A stretch of 64,000 bases of DNA from Curtobacterium sp. S6 (GTDB lineage Bacteria; Actinomycetota; Actinomycetes; Actinomycetales; Micrococcaceae), in assembly GCF_000710345.2 (NCBI RefSeq), contig NZ_KL537414.1:1-64000 (forward strand). The letters run 5' to 3'. The notes under the pieces are model-generated. The model ran no database searches, was not told the DNA's origin, and was given only the letters and a program-made list of their open reading frames with translations. Each line of letters begins with the position of its first letter. The first letter of the stretch is position 1. Positions 47,729-57,037 of the stretch are shown piece after piece. Position numbers and translations under genes: made by a program.

Positions 47729-49138
47729 TCAGAGGGTCGGGGCCGTGGCCGGGACGTCCCGGTCGTACATGGCCCCCGATCCCCAACGGAATCGGTAGGG
47801 GTCGGAGCAGTCGCGCCCGTAACGCAGCGCGTCGACCATCACGTGGGCGGCCTCCGCGAGGCCCAGGTGGGTGCGCTCCCAATGGAGCTGATCCGGGCTG
47901 GGCGGCCGCCACCCCGCCTCGGCGAGGTATTCCTCGTCGAGGGGCCACATCACGGCCGGGAGGAACTGCTCCGAGACGAGCGTCGCGGTGACGCCGGCGG
48001 GCCCCGTGAACGCCTGGGCGTAGGGGGAGTCTCCGCCGGTGTTTCCCGTCTCGTAGTCCACGGTCAAAAAGTGGTTCCACGGAAGGGTGCGCACGGCCTC
48101 GGAGATCTCCTCGATGAGGTCGCGCCATGAGTCTTCGTCGCCGCTGGCCTCCTGGCCCACGGTTTCCACGACGCCTATGCCGCGATCGATCCAATTCTGC
48201 GGCGACCACGACCCGGGCTCGTCGATACCGCCACCGGCAGGCGACCCCCAGGGCCCGACCCAGTGCTCTTCATAGCGTGGGTCGCACGTTTCGGGAGCCT
48301 GATCGTTGATGAGGCGTCGGCCGTGGGCGAGCGCCTCGTGCCACGAGCCGTAGAGGTGCCGGATGGTCGCCAAATTGGGGCGCGGCGTGGTGTGGCGTGC
48401 GGTATCGGCGGACCAACGGCCATAGAGCAGGGCCAGCGGCTTGCGGTTATTGCGGATGCAATACGTGAGGAAATCGGCAATGGCGCTGCGGAATCGCTCT
48501 TCCGTGAAGTCCGGGATGCGGTCGGTTCCGTCGGGGGCGAAGCGCTTTGCCGGAGCGAGACCCATGGAAACGAGGGCCCGGGACCAGGACCCGTCGCCGA
48601 ACTGCGAGCTGAGATATCGGGGGCTCGCGGGCCAGGCCTGATGGATCAGGGAAAAGACCTCGCGCAGATCCTCGGGGGGATCTTCGCGGAAGGACTGGTA
48701 TTCCGGGCTCGAGAGGGTCGTGTGGGGGTATTTCGTCAGAAATGCGTGCGTGGCGCCCAGACGGCCCAGGACCGAGGCGGTCTGCTCATCGGTCGCGCCG
48801 GCCGACTCCAAGACTCGGGAGACATCCTGCACCACGGCGGGGTCTCCCGAGACGGCGATGAATCGTCGGTCCTCGCCCAGGTCCAACAGGTGATTGATCG
48901 CCAACCACACGCCCGCGGCCAAGAGGGTCCCGTTGAGCGTCTGATCCGTGGAGTGCAGGAAACGTTCGGGATTCTCGGCCAGGGCCTGGTCGAGAAGATC
49001 GCGCGGAATCGTGGGGAAGAGGGTGACCAGCCGGTATCGCGTCTCGGACCGGGTCCATCCCGCCTCGGCGAGTTCCTCGACGAGGGGCTGGTAGGCGTCG
49101 CGGAAGGCCCGGTAGGCCTCGCTGTCTATACCGTCCAT
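47729..49138 (-). CDS. TY-Chap-domain protein with HNR-like repeats
   Basis: A 469-residue cytoplasmic protein with an unusual make-up. Residues ~1-110 are helical and unassigned. Two segments (SSQFGDGSWSRALVSMGL near 180 and a later RPNLATIRHLYGSWHEALAHG) look like homing-endonuclease-associated (HNR) repeats, which bind DNA in other proteins. The C-terminal ~130 residues (from about 335) resemble the TY-Chap family: WNHFLTVDYE, TATLVSEQFLPA, LAEAGWRPPSP and a final helix. TY-Chap proteins are thought to chaperone or partner other factors. Start ATG 49138 has AAGGGG just upstream. Function unknown. Confidence 0.62.
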   Translation of the reverse strand: MDGIDSEAYRAFRDAYQPLVEELAEAGWTRSETRYRLVTLFPTIPRDLLDQALAENPERFLHSTDQTLNGTLLAAGVWLAINHLLDLGEDRRFIAVSGDPAVVQDVSRVLESAGATDEQTASVLGRLGATHAFLTKYPHTTLSSPEYQSFREDPPEDLREVFSLIHQAWPASPRYLSSQFGDGSWSRALVSMGLAPAKRFAPDGTDRIPDFTEERFRSAIADFLTYCIRNNRKPLALLYGRWSADTARHTTPRPNLATIRHLYGSWHEALAHGRRLINDQAPETCDPRYEEHWVGPWGSPAGGGIDEPGSWSPQNWIDRGIGVVETVGQEASGDEDSWRDLIEEISEAVRTLPWNHFLTVDYETGNTGGDSPYAQAFTGPAGVTATLVSEQFLPAVMWPLDEEYLAEAGWRPPSPDQLHWERTHLGLAEAAHVMVDALRYGRDCSDPYRFRWGSGAMYDRDVPATAPTL

Positions 49139-49311
49139 GTCCCCTTGCTTTCGCCGCGGAGCCGCGCAATCGCGGCGCCCGCGCTGTCGATCCGCACGCG
49201 CATTTCGTGTCGTACCTAATGAGCGTAGGCACGCCCGCATAGCCGTGCCAACACCGGAGGTGGATATTACCTGATACGGCGTTCGGAGGTGGCGCACGGC
49301 CGCCCACGCGG

Positions 49312-49348
49312 CGACGGCGCCCGTCCCCCAGGGGGAAGAGCGCCGTCG
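49312..49348 (-). terminator. Hairpin downstream of aldo/keto reductase gene
   Basis: A 9-bp stem CGACGGCGC (49312-49320) with GCGCCGTCG (49340-49348), with a smaller TCCCC/GGGGA inside. It lies 17 nt beyond the AKR stop. There is no T run. Confidence 0.5.
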
Positions 49349-49365
49349 TCGACGTTGGTCGTGGT

Positions 49366-50202
49366 CTACTTCATGGTCTCCACGGGGTCGTTGCCGATGC
49401 GACCGTCCGACTTGGTCAGGCCGTTGATGGCCTCGACCTCGTCGGCGGACAACGAAACGTCGAGGGCCTTGAAATTCTCGACGATGCGTTCCGGGGTGAC
49501 CGACTTCGGGATCACGACGTTGCCGATGGCCAGGTGCCATGCGATGACGACCTGCCCGGCGGAAGCGCCGTGTCGTTCGGCGATCTCGGTGACCGTGCTC
49601 TCCTTGAGAACGTCACCGCCCTGGCCGAGCGGGGACCACGCCTCGGTCTTGATGCCGAGCTCCTCGTTGACCTGGCGCATCCGTGCCTGGTTGAAGTACG
49701 GGTGCAATTCGATCTGGTGGATCGCCGGGGTCACGCCGGTTTCCCGGATGATCTCCCGCAGCTGCTCCTCGGGGAAGTTGGAGACGCCGATCGAGACGAC
49801 CTTGCCCTGTCGCTGGAGCTCGATCATGGCCTTCCACGTGTCCAGGTACAGGTGGTTCTCCGGCTGCGCCCAGTGGATCAGGTACAGATCCACCGGCTTG
49901 GACAGCCCCAGGCGTTCCGCGGAACGATCGAAGGCTTCGAGGGTCGACTCGTAGCCCTGGTCGTCGTTCCAGAGCTTGGTCGTGACAAAAATGTCCTTCT
50001 CGTCGACGTCGGAGGCGGCGATGCCTCGTCCGACGCCCGCCTCGTTGCCGTAGATCTTCGCCGTGTCGATGTGGCGGAAACCGGCGTCGAGGGCCTGGCC
50101 CACGACCTTCTCCGCGACGTCGTCCTCGACCTGCCATACACCGTAGCCCAGCTGCGGAATCTGCTGACCGTCGTTGAACGTGATGTTCGGAGACGTGTTC
50201 AT
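49366..50202 (-). CDS. Aldo/keto reductase
   Basis: A 278-residue NADPH-dependent aldehyde/ketone reductase of the 2,5-diketo-gluconate reductase type. The catalytic tetrad is visible as Asp46, Tyr51 (DTAKIYGNE), Lys76 (TTKLW) and the His of LIHWAQP near 109. IPKSVTPERIVEN near the end binds the cofactor. ATG 50202 has AAAGGA 7 nt upstream. It follows the betA gene on the same strand, but a hairpin between them and a TATTAG -10 box point to a separate transcript. The physiological substrate is unknown. Confidence 0.92.
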   Translation of the reverse strand: MNTSPNITFNDGQQIPQLGYGVWQVEDDVAEKVVGQALDAGFRHIDTAKIYGNEAGVGRGIAASDVDEKDIFVTTKLWNDDQGYESTLEAFDRSAERLGLSKPVDLYLIHWAQPENHLYLDTWKAMIELQRQGKVVSIGVSNFPEEQLREIIRETGVTPAIHQIELHPYFNQARMRQVNEELGIKTEAWSPLGQGGDVLKESTVTEIAERHGASAGQVVIAWHLAIGNVVIPKSVTPERIVENFKALDVSLSADEVEAINGLTKSDGRIGNDPVETMK

Positions 50203-50249
50203 GGATGAGTCCTTTCCCAAGCTAATACTGTGTCCGGCTATGTAACGAG

Positions 50250-50280
50250 GGGGCGGGAGGGAGTATTCCCCGCCCGCCCC
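50250..50280 (-). terminator. Hairpin downstream of betA
   Basis: A stem GGGGCGGG (50250-50257) with CCCGCCCC (50273-50280), continued inside by GGGA/TCCC. It lies 14 nt beyond the betA stop and likely ends the bet operon before the AKR gene. Confidence 0.65.
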
Positions 50281-50293
50281 ATCGATTCGGCGA

Positions 50294-51892
50294 CTAGCTC
50301 GCGTTGTCCTCGGTGATCAATTCGGCGGCGCGCTCGCCGATCATGAAGCAGGTGATGTTCGGATTGACCGAGACGATCTCCGGCATTACCGAGGCGTCAG
50401 CGACCCGGAGGCCCTGGATGCCCTTGACCTGAAGCCGAGCGTTGAGCGGGGACATCGCGTCGTCGTCGGCGCCCATGCGCACGGTGCCCACGGGGTGGTA
50501 CACGGTGTTGTGGGTGTCCCGGATGTAATCCGCGAGCTCTTCGTCGGTCGTGAGGTCCTCGCCCGGGAAAAGCTCCCGGCCGCGCCACTCATCGAGGGCG
50601 GGCTGCTGGGCGATCTTCCGCGCGGTGCGGATGCCCTCGATCATCACGGCCATGTCGTAACCCTCGTCGTCCGTGAAGTACTTCGGATCGACCATGGGCT
50701 TGTCGCGGAAGTCCAGGGAACGCAACCGCACGGTGCCGCGGGAGCGGGCGTGCGGCACGTTGGGGGTCAGGCAGAAGGCGTTCTCCGCCGTGGGGAACCC
50801 GCGACGCAGGGTGTGCATGTCGAAGTTGACCGAGCCGTAGTGCATCATGAGGTTCGGCCGACCGGGCAGCTCGTCGTCGAACCCGGCATCGACCTGGGTG
50901 AACACGCCGATTTCCCACCACTGCGTGGACACGGAAACCATGGGCTTCTTGGCCTCCCACTGGATCACGCCTTCGGGGTGGTCCTGGAGGTGCGCGCCCA
51001 CGCCGGGGGAGTCGACCACGGGGTCGATGCCGACGTCGGCCAGGTGACCGGCCGGGCCGATCCCGGAGAGCATGAGCAGCTTCGGGGTATCGACCGCGCC
51101 CGCGGAGAGCACGATTTCCCGACGTGCCGTGATGACACGGGGCGTGCCAAACGCGTTGTCGACCACCTCGAGACCCGTCGCACGCTGGTTCTCGTCGAGG
51201 ATCACGCGCTTGACCTGGGTGCCGGTGAGCAGGTGGAAGTTTTCCCGCTCCCGGATCGGGTGGATGTACGAGACCGACGAGGACGAACGGGTTCCGTCCG
51301 GGCGGCGGTTGATCTGGAAGAAATTGGCGCCGTTGGTCACGGTCGTGCCCGAGTTGAACCGGGTCCTGGGGATCCCAGCCTGTTCGGCTGCGTCCAGCAG
51401 GGCCACTCCGCAGGGGTCCTTCGGCGGAACGTTCATCAGCGTGACCGGGCCCGAATCGCCGTGGTGCTCGCCGCCGTCGGTTCCGGCGTCCTCATTGGTC
51501 TCGAGCTGCTGGTAGAGCCGGTAGCCGTTCTCCGAGTTCCAACCTTGGGCTCCGTGCACGGACTCCCACTCGTCGAGGTCCTCGCGCGGGGCCCAGAAGG
51601 CGATGCACGAGTTGTGCGACGAGCAGCCTCCCATGACCTTCGCGCGGGCCATCCGCATGAAGGAGTTGCCGTTTTCTTGGGGCTCGATCTGGTAGTCCCA
51701 GTCGTAGCCGGATTCGAGGAGCTCCATCCAGCGATTCAGGCTGAGCACCTCGTCGATGTCGGCGTCGTCCGGGCCGGCTTCGATGAGCGCGACCTGCGCC
51801 TGCGGGTTCTTCTCGCTCAGACGCGCGGCGGTTGCGGCCCCGGAGGAGCCACCGCCGACGATGATGTAGTCGAATTCTTGGGATTCGGTCAT
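50294..51892 (-). CDS. betA: GMC-family choline dehydrogenase
   Basis: A 532-residue FAD enzyme of the GMC family. It is expected to oxidise choline to betaine aldehyde. The FAD-binding motif IIVGGGSSGAATAARL is at ~10-25, and the catalytic His regions are VYHPVGTVRMG and SVNPNITCFMIGERAAE. It lies 22 nt after betB and in the same operon as betT, which supports the choline assignment more than sequence alone would. The ATG follows AAAGGA. Some GMC oxidases use oxygen rather than a quinone; which applies here is not clear. Confidence 0.88.
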   Translation of the reverse strand: MTESQEFDYIIVGGGSSGAATAARLSEKNPQAQVALIEAGPDDADIDEVLSLNRWMELLESGYDWDYQIEPQENGNSFMRMARAKVMGGCSSHNSCIAFWAPREDLDEWESVHGAQGWNSENGYRLYQQLETNEDAGTDGGEHHGDSGPVTLMNVPPKDPCGVALLDAAEQAGIPRTRFNSGTTVTNGANFFQINRRPDGTRSSSSVSYIHPIRERENFHLLTGTQVKRVILDENQRATGLEVVDNAFGTPRVITARREIVLSAGAVDTPKLLMLSGIGPAGHLADVGIDPVVDSPGVGAHLQDHPEGVIQWEAKKPMVSVSTQWWEIGVFTQVDAGFDDELPGRPNLMMHYGSVNFDMHTLRRGFPTAENAFCLTPNVPHARSRGTVRLRSLDFRDKPMVDPKYFTDDEGYDMAVMIEGIRTARKIAQQPALDEWRGRELFPGEDLTTDEELADYIRDTHNTVYHPVGTVRMGADDDAMSPLNARLQVKGIQGLRVADASVMPEIVSVNPNITCFMIGERAAELITEDNAS

Positions 51893-51914
51893 AGCGTGGT
51901 GTCCTTTCGCGTGC

Positions 51915-53390
51915 TTAGCGGTCGTCGCTGAACCAGCCGGTCACGGCCGGGGCGGTGTTGTGGTAGATGTGCTTGGTCTCCTGGTATTCGCCCAGGCCCT
52001 CGAGGCCGAGCTCCCGGCCCACACCCGACTGCTTCATGCCGCCCCACTCGGCTTGGGGGAGGTACGGGTGGAAGTCGTTGATCCAGATGGTTCCGTGGCG
52101 GAGGCGCCCCGCGACCCGTTCCGCCTTGCCCGCGTCGTTGGTCCAGACGGCGCCGGCGAGACCGTAGAACGTATCGTTGGCGGTGGCCACGGCCTCGTCC
52201 TCGGTCGTGAAGGTCTCGACGGTCACGACCGGCCCGAAGGCCTCGTCGCGGACGACCGACATCCCACGCTTGACGTTGTCGATCACGGTCGGCTTGTAGA
52301 ACCAGCCCTTGGCCAGCTCACCGTCCGTGGCCCACTCGCCGCCGCAACGGACCCGGGCGCCTTCGGCGACGCCCTCCGCGACGTACGCCGTGACCTTTTC
52401 GCGGTGCTGTTCGGAGATCAACGCGCCGGTCTCGGCATTCTCGTCGAAGGGGCCGCCGATGCGGATATTCTCCGCGCGACGGACCAGCTCGGCGGTGAAC
52501 TTCTCGGCGATGGATTCCTCCACGACGATGCGCGCACCGGCCGAGCAGACCTGGCCGGAGTGGACGAACGCGCCGTTGAGGGCGTTGTCCACGGCCGCGT
52601 CGAAGTCGGCATCCGCGAAGATGACGTTGGGGTTCTTGCCACCCAGCTCGAGGGCCACCTTCTTGACCGTGTCCGCGGCGCTCCGGGCGACCGTGCGGCC
52701 CGTGACGAGACCGCCGGTGAAGGACACGAGGTCCACGTCCGGGTGCGAGGACAGCGGCGCGCCGGCCTGAGCCCCGGCGCCGAGCACGAGGTTTCCGACG
52801 CCGGCCGGAAGGCCCAGCCCGTCCAGGATGTCCAGGAGCAGGATCGCCGTGTGGGGCGTCAACTCCGCGGGCTTGAGCACAAAGGTGTTGCCCGCCGCGA
52901 GCGCCGGGGCGACCTTCCAGGCCACCTGAAGGAGGGGGTAGTTCCAGGGGGTGATCATGCCGCAGACGCCGACCGGTTCGGTGACGACCCGCGAAGAGAC
53001 CGCGGGATCCCCGGAATCGACCACGCGGCCGGCTTCCTGGGCGGCCGCCTTGCCGTAGTACTGGAAGCAGGCCGCGATGTCGTCCATGTCCAGCTCGGAT
53101 TCGACCAGGCGCTTACCGGTATCCAGGGACTCCGCGCGGGCGAATTCGTCCTTGCGGTCGCGCAGCTTCTGGGCCACGGCGAGCAGGAAGTCTCCGCGCT
53201 CGGGCGCGGAGGCCGACCAGGCTCCGCTGTCGAAAGCGCGTCGCGCGGCGGCGATGGCCTTCTCGGTGTCGGCGGAGGTCGCCTCGGCGACGACGCCGAC
53301 CTCGCGTCCGTCCGCAGGGCAGGTGATCGTTCGGGTGCCGCCTTCTTGGGCCGGAACCCACTGTCCGTCGATGTACAGCGTGTTGCTCAC
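51915..53390 (-). CDS. betB: Betaine-aldehyde dehydrogenase
   Basis: A 491-residue NAD(P)-dependent aldehyde dehydrogenase that makes glycine betaine from betaine aldehyde. The catalytic Glu248 (LELGGKNP) and nucleophile Cys282 (SGQVCSAGAR) are present. ITPWNYP and the FTGG cofactor motifs are intact. Its GTG start overlaps the betT stop as GTGA (53387-53390), showing translational coupling. It is followed by betA. Confidence 0.94.
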   Translation of the reverse strand: MSNTLYIDGQWVPAQEGGTRTITCPADGREVGVVAEATSADTEKAIAAARRAFDSGAWSASAPERGDFLLAVAQKLRDRKDEFARAESLDTGKRLVESELDMDDIAACFQYYGKAAAQEAGRVVDSGDPAVSSRVVTEPVGVCGMITPWNYPLLQVAWKVAPALAAGNTFVLKPAELTPHTAILLLDILDGLGLPAGVGNLVLGAGAQAGAPLSSHPDVDLVSFTGGLVTGRTVARSAADTVKKVALELGGKNPNVIFADADFDAAVDNALNGAFVHSGQVCSAGARIVVEESIAEKFTAELVRRAENIRIGGPFDENAETGALISEQHREKVTAYVAEGVAEGARVRCGGEWATDGELAKGWFYKPTVIDNVKRGMSVVRDEAFGPVVTVETFTTEDEAVATANDTFYGLAGAVWTNDAGKAERVAGRLRHGTIWINDFHPYLPQAEWGGMKQSGVGRELGLEGLGEYQETKHIYHNTAPAVTGWFSDDR

Positions 53391-55645
53391 TGAGTGCCTT
53401 CCTTCGCGGTTGCTGTGCCCGAGGTTTTCTCGGACTCGATGTGTTCATCGGTGGACGGGAAGTCCATCGACCAGTCCGTGATCGCCACCGAGGAGCCGAT
53501 GATCTCCGTGGATCCGGTGTCCTCGACGTTCGGCCCGCTCAAGCGGATGAACTCTTGGTGGCGTTCGTGGTTGTCCAGGACGTCGTGAATCAGCTGTTCC
53601 TTGGTGTAGCCGTAGACGTCGTAGCCGCGCGAACCCGTCAGGGAGAAGGGCTCGAAGCGGTAGTAGGTGTCCTCCGTGGTGGAGGGGCTGAGGAGGTAGC
53701 GCGGGGTCGGCCGGGCGACCGGGTAAATCTGATAGATGAAGTCGCGCTCGCCGTCCATGTGTTCGGTGAGGGTCACATACGGAATGTCGCTGGACGGGTC
53801 CAGGCCGTGTTCGACCTCGGCGGTGACCCCTTCGGTCCGCAGGGCCTCGCCGACCTCTTCCAACGCGGGGGACGCGACCGACTGGACGTACCGCGTCGCG
53901 GCGCGGCGCGTGGGGTAGGACAGCGAGCGGGTCAGGCGCTGACGCCAATTGCGGGTCTGCCCGGCCGGCTCGATGCTCGACGAGCGGTTCGCCGCGCGGA
54001 CACCGGCGTAGGCCGCGACGCGAGAATCCATGTCCGCCCGTTCGACCCTCAAGGCCCGCCACAGCCCGAACATCACCAGGTAGAGGACGATCGCGAAGGG
54101 CAGGCCGAACACGATGGTCGCCGATTGGAGGGTCGTGATGCCGCCGATCATGAGCATCGCCAGGGTCAGCAGGCCGGTGGCCGCCGCCCAGAAGATGCGC
54201 ATCCAGCGCGGGCCGTCCTGGTTGGGATCCTCGATCGTCGAGGCGAAGTTCGACATCACCAGGGCGCCCGAGTCGGCGCTGGTCACGTAGAACAGCAGCC
54301 CCGTGAAGGTCGCGACGGCCGCCGCGGCGGTGGCCCCCGGGTACTGGGCCAGCAGCGTGTAGAAGGCTTCCTCGGAGTTGCCCATGATGGCCTGTCCGAA
54401 TCCGGAATCCTTCTGCTCGTAGATCCTGTGCAGCGCCGAGTTTCCGAAGATCGAGATCCAGATCAGAATGAAGACGAACGGGATCGTCAACGTGCCGACC
54501 ACGAACTGGCGAATCGTGCGGCCGCGGGAGATCCTGGCGAGGAACAGCCCGACGAACGGGGACCACGCGACCCACCAGGCCCAGAAGAAGATGGTCCAGG
54601 TGTTCATCCAGTCGTCCGGGTGATCGAAGGCCATGGCGTCCATGGTCATTCCGGGGAAGCGGCTGACGTAGTCGCCGAGGTTGGTGACCAGCCCATTGAA
54701 CAGGAATGCGGTGTCGCCGAAGACGAGGATGTACAGCAACAGGGCTAGGGCGAGGTAGATGTTCAGCTCTGAGAGGCGGCGGATGCCCTTGTCGACGCCC
54801 GAGACGGCCGATGCGGTGGCGAGGACCACCGAGACGACGATGAGACCCGCCTGCACGGCGACGCCTTGAGGCAGATTGAAGAGGAAGTGCAGACCGTAGT
54901 TGATCTGCACGACCCCGATGCCGAGGGACGTGGCCACGCCAAAGATCGTGCCGAGCAGGGCGGCGATGTCGACGGCGTCGCCCGCCGCTCCCTTGATGCG
55001 CTTGCCGATGATCGGGTAGAGGGCCGAGCGGATCGATAGTGGCAGGTTGAACCGATAGGCGAAGTAGCCGAAGGCGAGCCCCATGAGGGCGTACATTCCC
55101 CAGCCGGTGAGCCCGTAATGGAAGAGGGTCCACACGACGGCCTGGCGGGCGGCATCGGCCGATTCGCCGGAGCCCTGCGGGGGCGAGTAATACTGCGTGA
55201 CCGGTTCCAGGACCGAGTAGAACATCAGGTCCACGCCGATCCCGGCCGCGAAGAGCATGGCGGCCCAGGAGAACATGGGAAATTGCGGCCGGGAATGATC
55301 GGGCCCGAGGCGGATATTGCCGGTCTTGCCGAGCGCCACCAGGATCACGAAGACCAAAACCACGGTCCCGGTCAGCACGTAGAACCAGCCGAAGTTCTTC
55401 GATACCCAGGTCACCACGGCGCCGAGCACGGTGCTGGCGGAGTCCGGGGAAATCAGCGCCCAGACCGAGATCAGCAGGATCCCCAGTGCAGCGCCTCCGA
55501 AGACCTTCCAATTGGTCTTGCTCGGTGCGTACTTATTCATTCCGGTGGGAGGATGTGGATCCGTTCCCGGGTCGGGTGATTCCTTCGAGGGGAAGATCTG
55601 AGAAGTACGAGCGGGCGTGGAGGATGAGCTACCGGGATCTGTCAT
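53387..55645 (-). CDS. betT: BCCT-family choline/betaine transporter
   Basis: A 752-residue membrane carrier of the betaine/choline/carnitine family with 12 helices. The signature WWVAWSPFVGLFLARISRGRTIR lies in the eighth helix region, and GLTGWGMYALMG is typical. A ~70-residue polar N terminus and a ~190-residue hydrophilic C-terminal extension after the last helix resemble osmosensing extensions of BetT-type carriers. It imports choline to feed BetB and BetA. The start ATG 55645 follows AAAGGA. It leads the betT-betB-betA operon. No BetI-type regulator adjoins. Confidence 0.92.
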   Translation of the reverse strand: MTDPGSSSSTPARTSQIFPSKESPDPGTDPHPPTGMNKYAPSKTNWKVFGGAALGILLISVWALISPDSASTVLGAVVTWVSKNFGWFYVLTGTVVLVFVILVALGKTGNIRLGPDHSRPQFPMFSWAAMLFAAGIGVDLMFYSVLEPVTQYYSPPQGSGESADAARQAVVWTLFHYGLTGWGMYALMGLAFGYFAYRFNLPLSIRSALYPIIGKRIKGAAGDAVDIAALLGTIFGVATSLGIGVVQINYGLHFLFNLPQGVAVQAGLIVVSVVLATASAVSGVDKGIRRLSELNIYLALALLLYILVFGDTAFLFNGLVTNLGDYVSRFPGMTMDAMAFDHPDDWMNTWTIFFWAWWVAWSPFVGLFLARISRGRTIRQFVVGTLTIPFVFILIWISIFGNSALHRIYEQKDSGFGQAIMGNSEEAFYTLLAQYPGATAAAAVATFTGLLFYVTSADSGALVMSNFASTIEDPNQDGPRWMRIFWAAATGLLTLAMLMIGGITTLQSATIVFGLPFAIVLYLVMFGLWRALRVERADMDSRVAAYAGVRAANRSSSIEPAGQTRNWRQRLTRSLSYPTRRAATRYVQSVASPALEEVGEALRTEGVTAEVEHGLDPSSDIPYVTLTEHMDGERDFIYQIYPVARPTPRYLLSPSTTEDTYYRFEPFSLTGSRGYDVYGYTKEQLIHDVLDNHERHQEFIRLSGPNVEDTGSTEIIGSSVAITDWSMDFPSTDEHIESEKTSGTATAKEGTQ

Positions 55646-55708
55646 GGGTCCTTTCTGAGCGTTGATAGAAATATTTGGAATGCTAAGAATCGGCCGCAAA
55701 ACACGTTA

Positions 55709-55722
55709 TAACACGGTTGACC
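55709..55722. promoter_or_regulatory. Imperfect palindrome upstream of betT (approximate position)
   Basis: CACGTTATAACACG has the perfectly palindromic core GTTATAAC. It lies about 65 nt upstream of the betT start and could be an operator or contain the -10 TATAAC on the minus strand. The role is inferred from place only. Confidence 0.35.
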
Positions 55723-55768
55723 AGGCATTTTTGGGGTCTGCGCCCGTCACCTTGACCAAGCCAACGAG

Positions 55769-55793
55769 GTGTGAACCGGTTAAAAATTCACAC
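55769..55793. promoter_or_regulatory. Inverted repeat GTGTGAA-N11-TTCACAC upstream of betT
   Basis: Perfect 7-bp arms (55769-55775 and 55787-55793) flank an AT-rich 11-bp spacer. The site lies in the 201-bp gap upstream of betT and just past the end of the ydcF-like gene. It looks like an operator for a dimeric regulator. Which regulator is unknown, as none is encoded nearby. Confidence 0.5.
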
Positions 55794-55846
55794 GGTCGTC
55801 GGGATGAACCGCCGGCTGCTTCCTTGTACTCGTCTGGGTCTTGAGG

Positions 55847-56890
55847 TCAGCGTTTCTGAAGGGCCTCCCAGAGAAGGAAACCGACGAGTGCCACGAAAGG
55901 CAGGCACGCGAGGGCGTTGAAGGCCTTGTACTGCGTGATGATGGCCACGTATTCACGGATGAATGCGCTCGGCAGGAAGTAACGTGCCGTAGGAGAGCCG
56001 ACGGCGCGAGCGGGCAACCCGACCTGACGGGTTAGGCTCGCCGCACGGAGCACGTGGTAGTTGTTCGTGACCACCAGGTACTCGCCTTCGACGCCCAGGG
56101 AACTCAGGATTTTCTGAGACAGAGCCAGATTCTCGCGGGTCGTGCGCGACTCGGTCTCAGGGTGAACGTCCTCGGCGTCGGCGCCATGACTCAGCAGGTA
56201 CTCGGCCATCGCGGTCGCCTCGGGGCGAGGCTCGTCGGCACCCTGCCCGCCGGACGGAACAAGAATCGGGCGGTGACCGGTGAGTTTTTCGCGATGGTAC
56301 AGGGCGAGGGCCTTGTCGAGACGGCTCCGGAGCAAAGGTGGAACCTCGCCGTTGATCAGGCCGGACCCCAGCACGATGATCGCGGTGGGCCGGCTCGTCG
56401 CGGGGGTGATGCCGTAGACCACGGAGTACACGGCGAAAGAAATAAATGCCACCCCGAAGTAGATGGTCACCAGCACCAGCAGAGACGCGACCGCCCGGAT
56501 CGTCACCGTGAGGCCGGGAAGGTGCTGGAGATCGAGGCCGAAGAGGAAGGCCACGAGGACCGGAAGCGCGATGATCCCGATCCCCGCCAGGAGCGACAGA
56601 ACATTGCTGAGGCGTTTTCCTTCGAGCCGAATCATCGTGATGCCGTTGGCGATCAGGGCGATGGCCAGCGTCACCGTGGCCACCAGGATCGCCAACACCA
56701 TGAGGGCGAGAACCACTTCTCCGCCGGGGACCACGAGTGCCGCCCAGTAGATTCCGGTCAGTCCCGCCAGGCCGAGGGACATGGTTAAAAAGACGCCGTT
56801 GCGGAGCATTCGGGGGTCGCGGCGGTGCCCCGCGATGTAGAGGGCCGCGAACAGGGCCGCGATGACCAGCAACAACCACACGAGAATCAT
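55847..56890 (-). CDS. YdcF/DUF218-family membrane protein
   Basis: A 347-residue protein. Five or so membrane helices occupy residues 1-~155. A DUF218 (YdcF/SanA-like) domain (~165-325) follows, with IIVLGSGLINGEVPPLLRSRLDKAL, VPSGGQGADEPRPEATAMAEYLL, ESRTTRENL and TNNYHVLRAA. A last helix is near the C terminus. SanA-type proteins are linked to envelope integrity; the catalytic activity is not known. Start ATG 56890 has no ribosome site, but CAGACT lies 7 nt upstream, so it may be leaderless. It is divergent from the DUF418 gene. Confidence 0.85.
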   Translation of the reverse strand: MILVWLLLVIAALFAALYIAGHRRDPRMLRNGVFLTMSLGLAGLTGIYWAALVVPGGEVVLALMVLAILVATVTLAIALIANGITMIRLEGKRLSNVLSLLAGIGIIALPVLVAFLFGLDLQHLPGLTVTIRAVASLLVLVTIYFGVAFISFAVYSVVYGITPATSRPTAIIVLGSGLINGEVPPLLRSRLDKALALYHREKLTGHRPILVPSGGQGADEPRPEATAMAEYLLSHGADAEDVHPETESRTTRENLALSQKILSSLGVEGEYLVVTNNYHVLRAASLTRQVGLPARAVGSPTARYFLPSAFIREYVAIITQYKAFNALACLPFVALVGFLLWEALQKR

Positions 56891-57037
56891 TCTTATGAGT
56901 CTGCCACATGAGCTTGTGCCCCTCGGTAGAGCCACCTCTACCCCGTGCGTAGACCTGGGAATCCACTCTGGTCACCCAGCACTGAATCTGTCTCACAGCG
57001 GTAGTTCAAAAATTGTAGGGATGCTAATTTCACGATC

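Noticed and set aside
50495-51931. Open frame on the + strand opposite betA
   Set aside because: Antisense shadow; no ribosome site and no recognisable domain.
53445-55511. Long alternative open frame overlapping betT on the same strand
   Set aside because: Arg/Gly/His-rich low-complexity translation in another frame of a clear BCCT gene.
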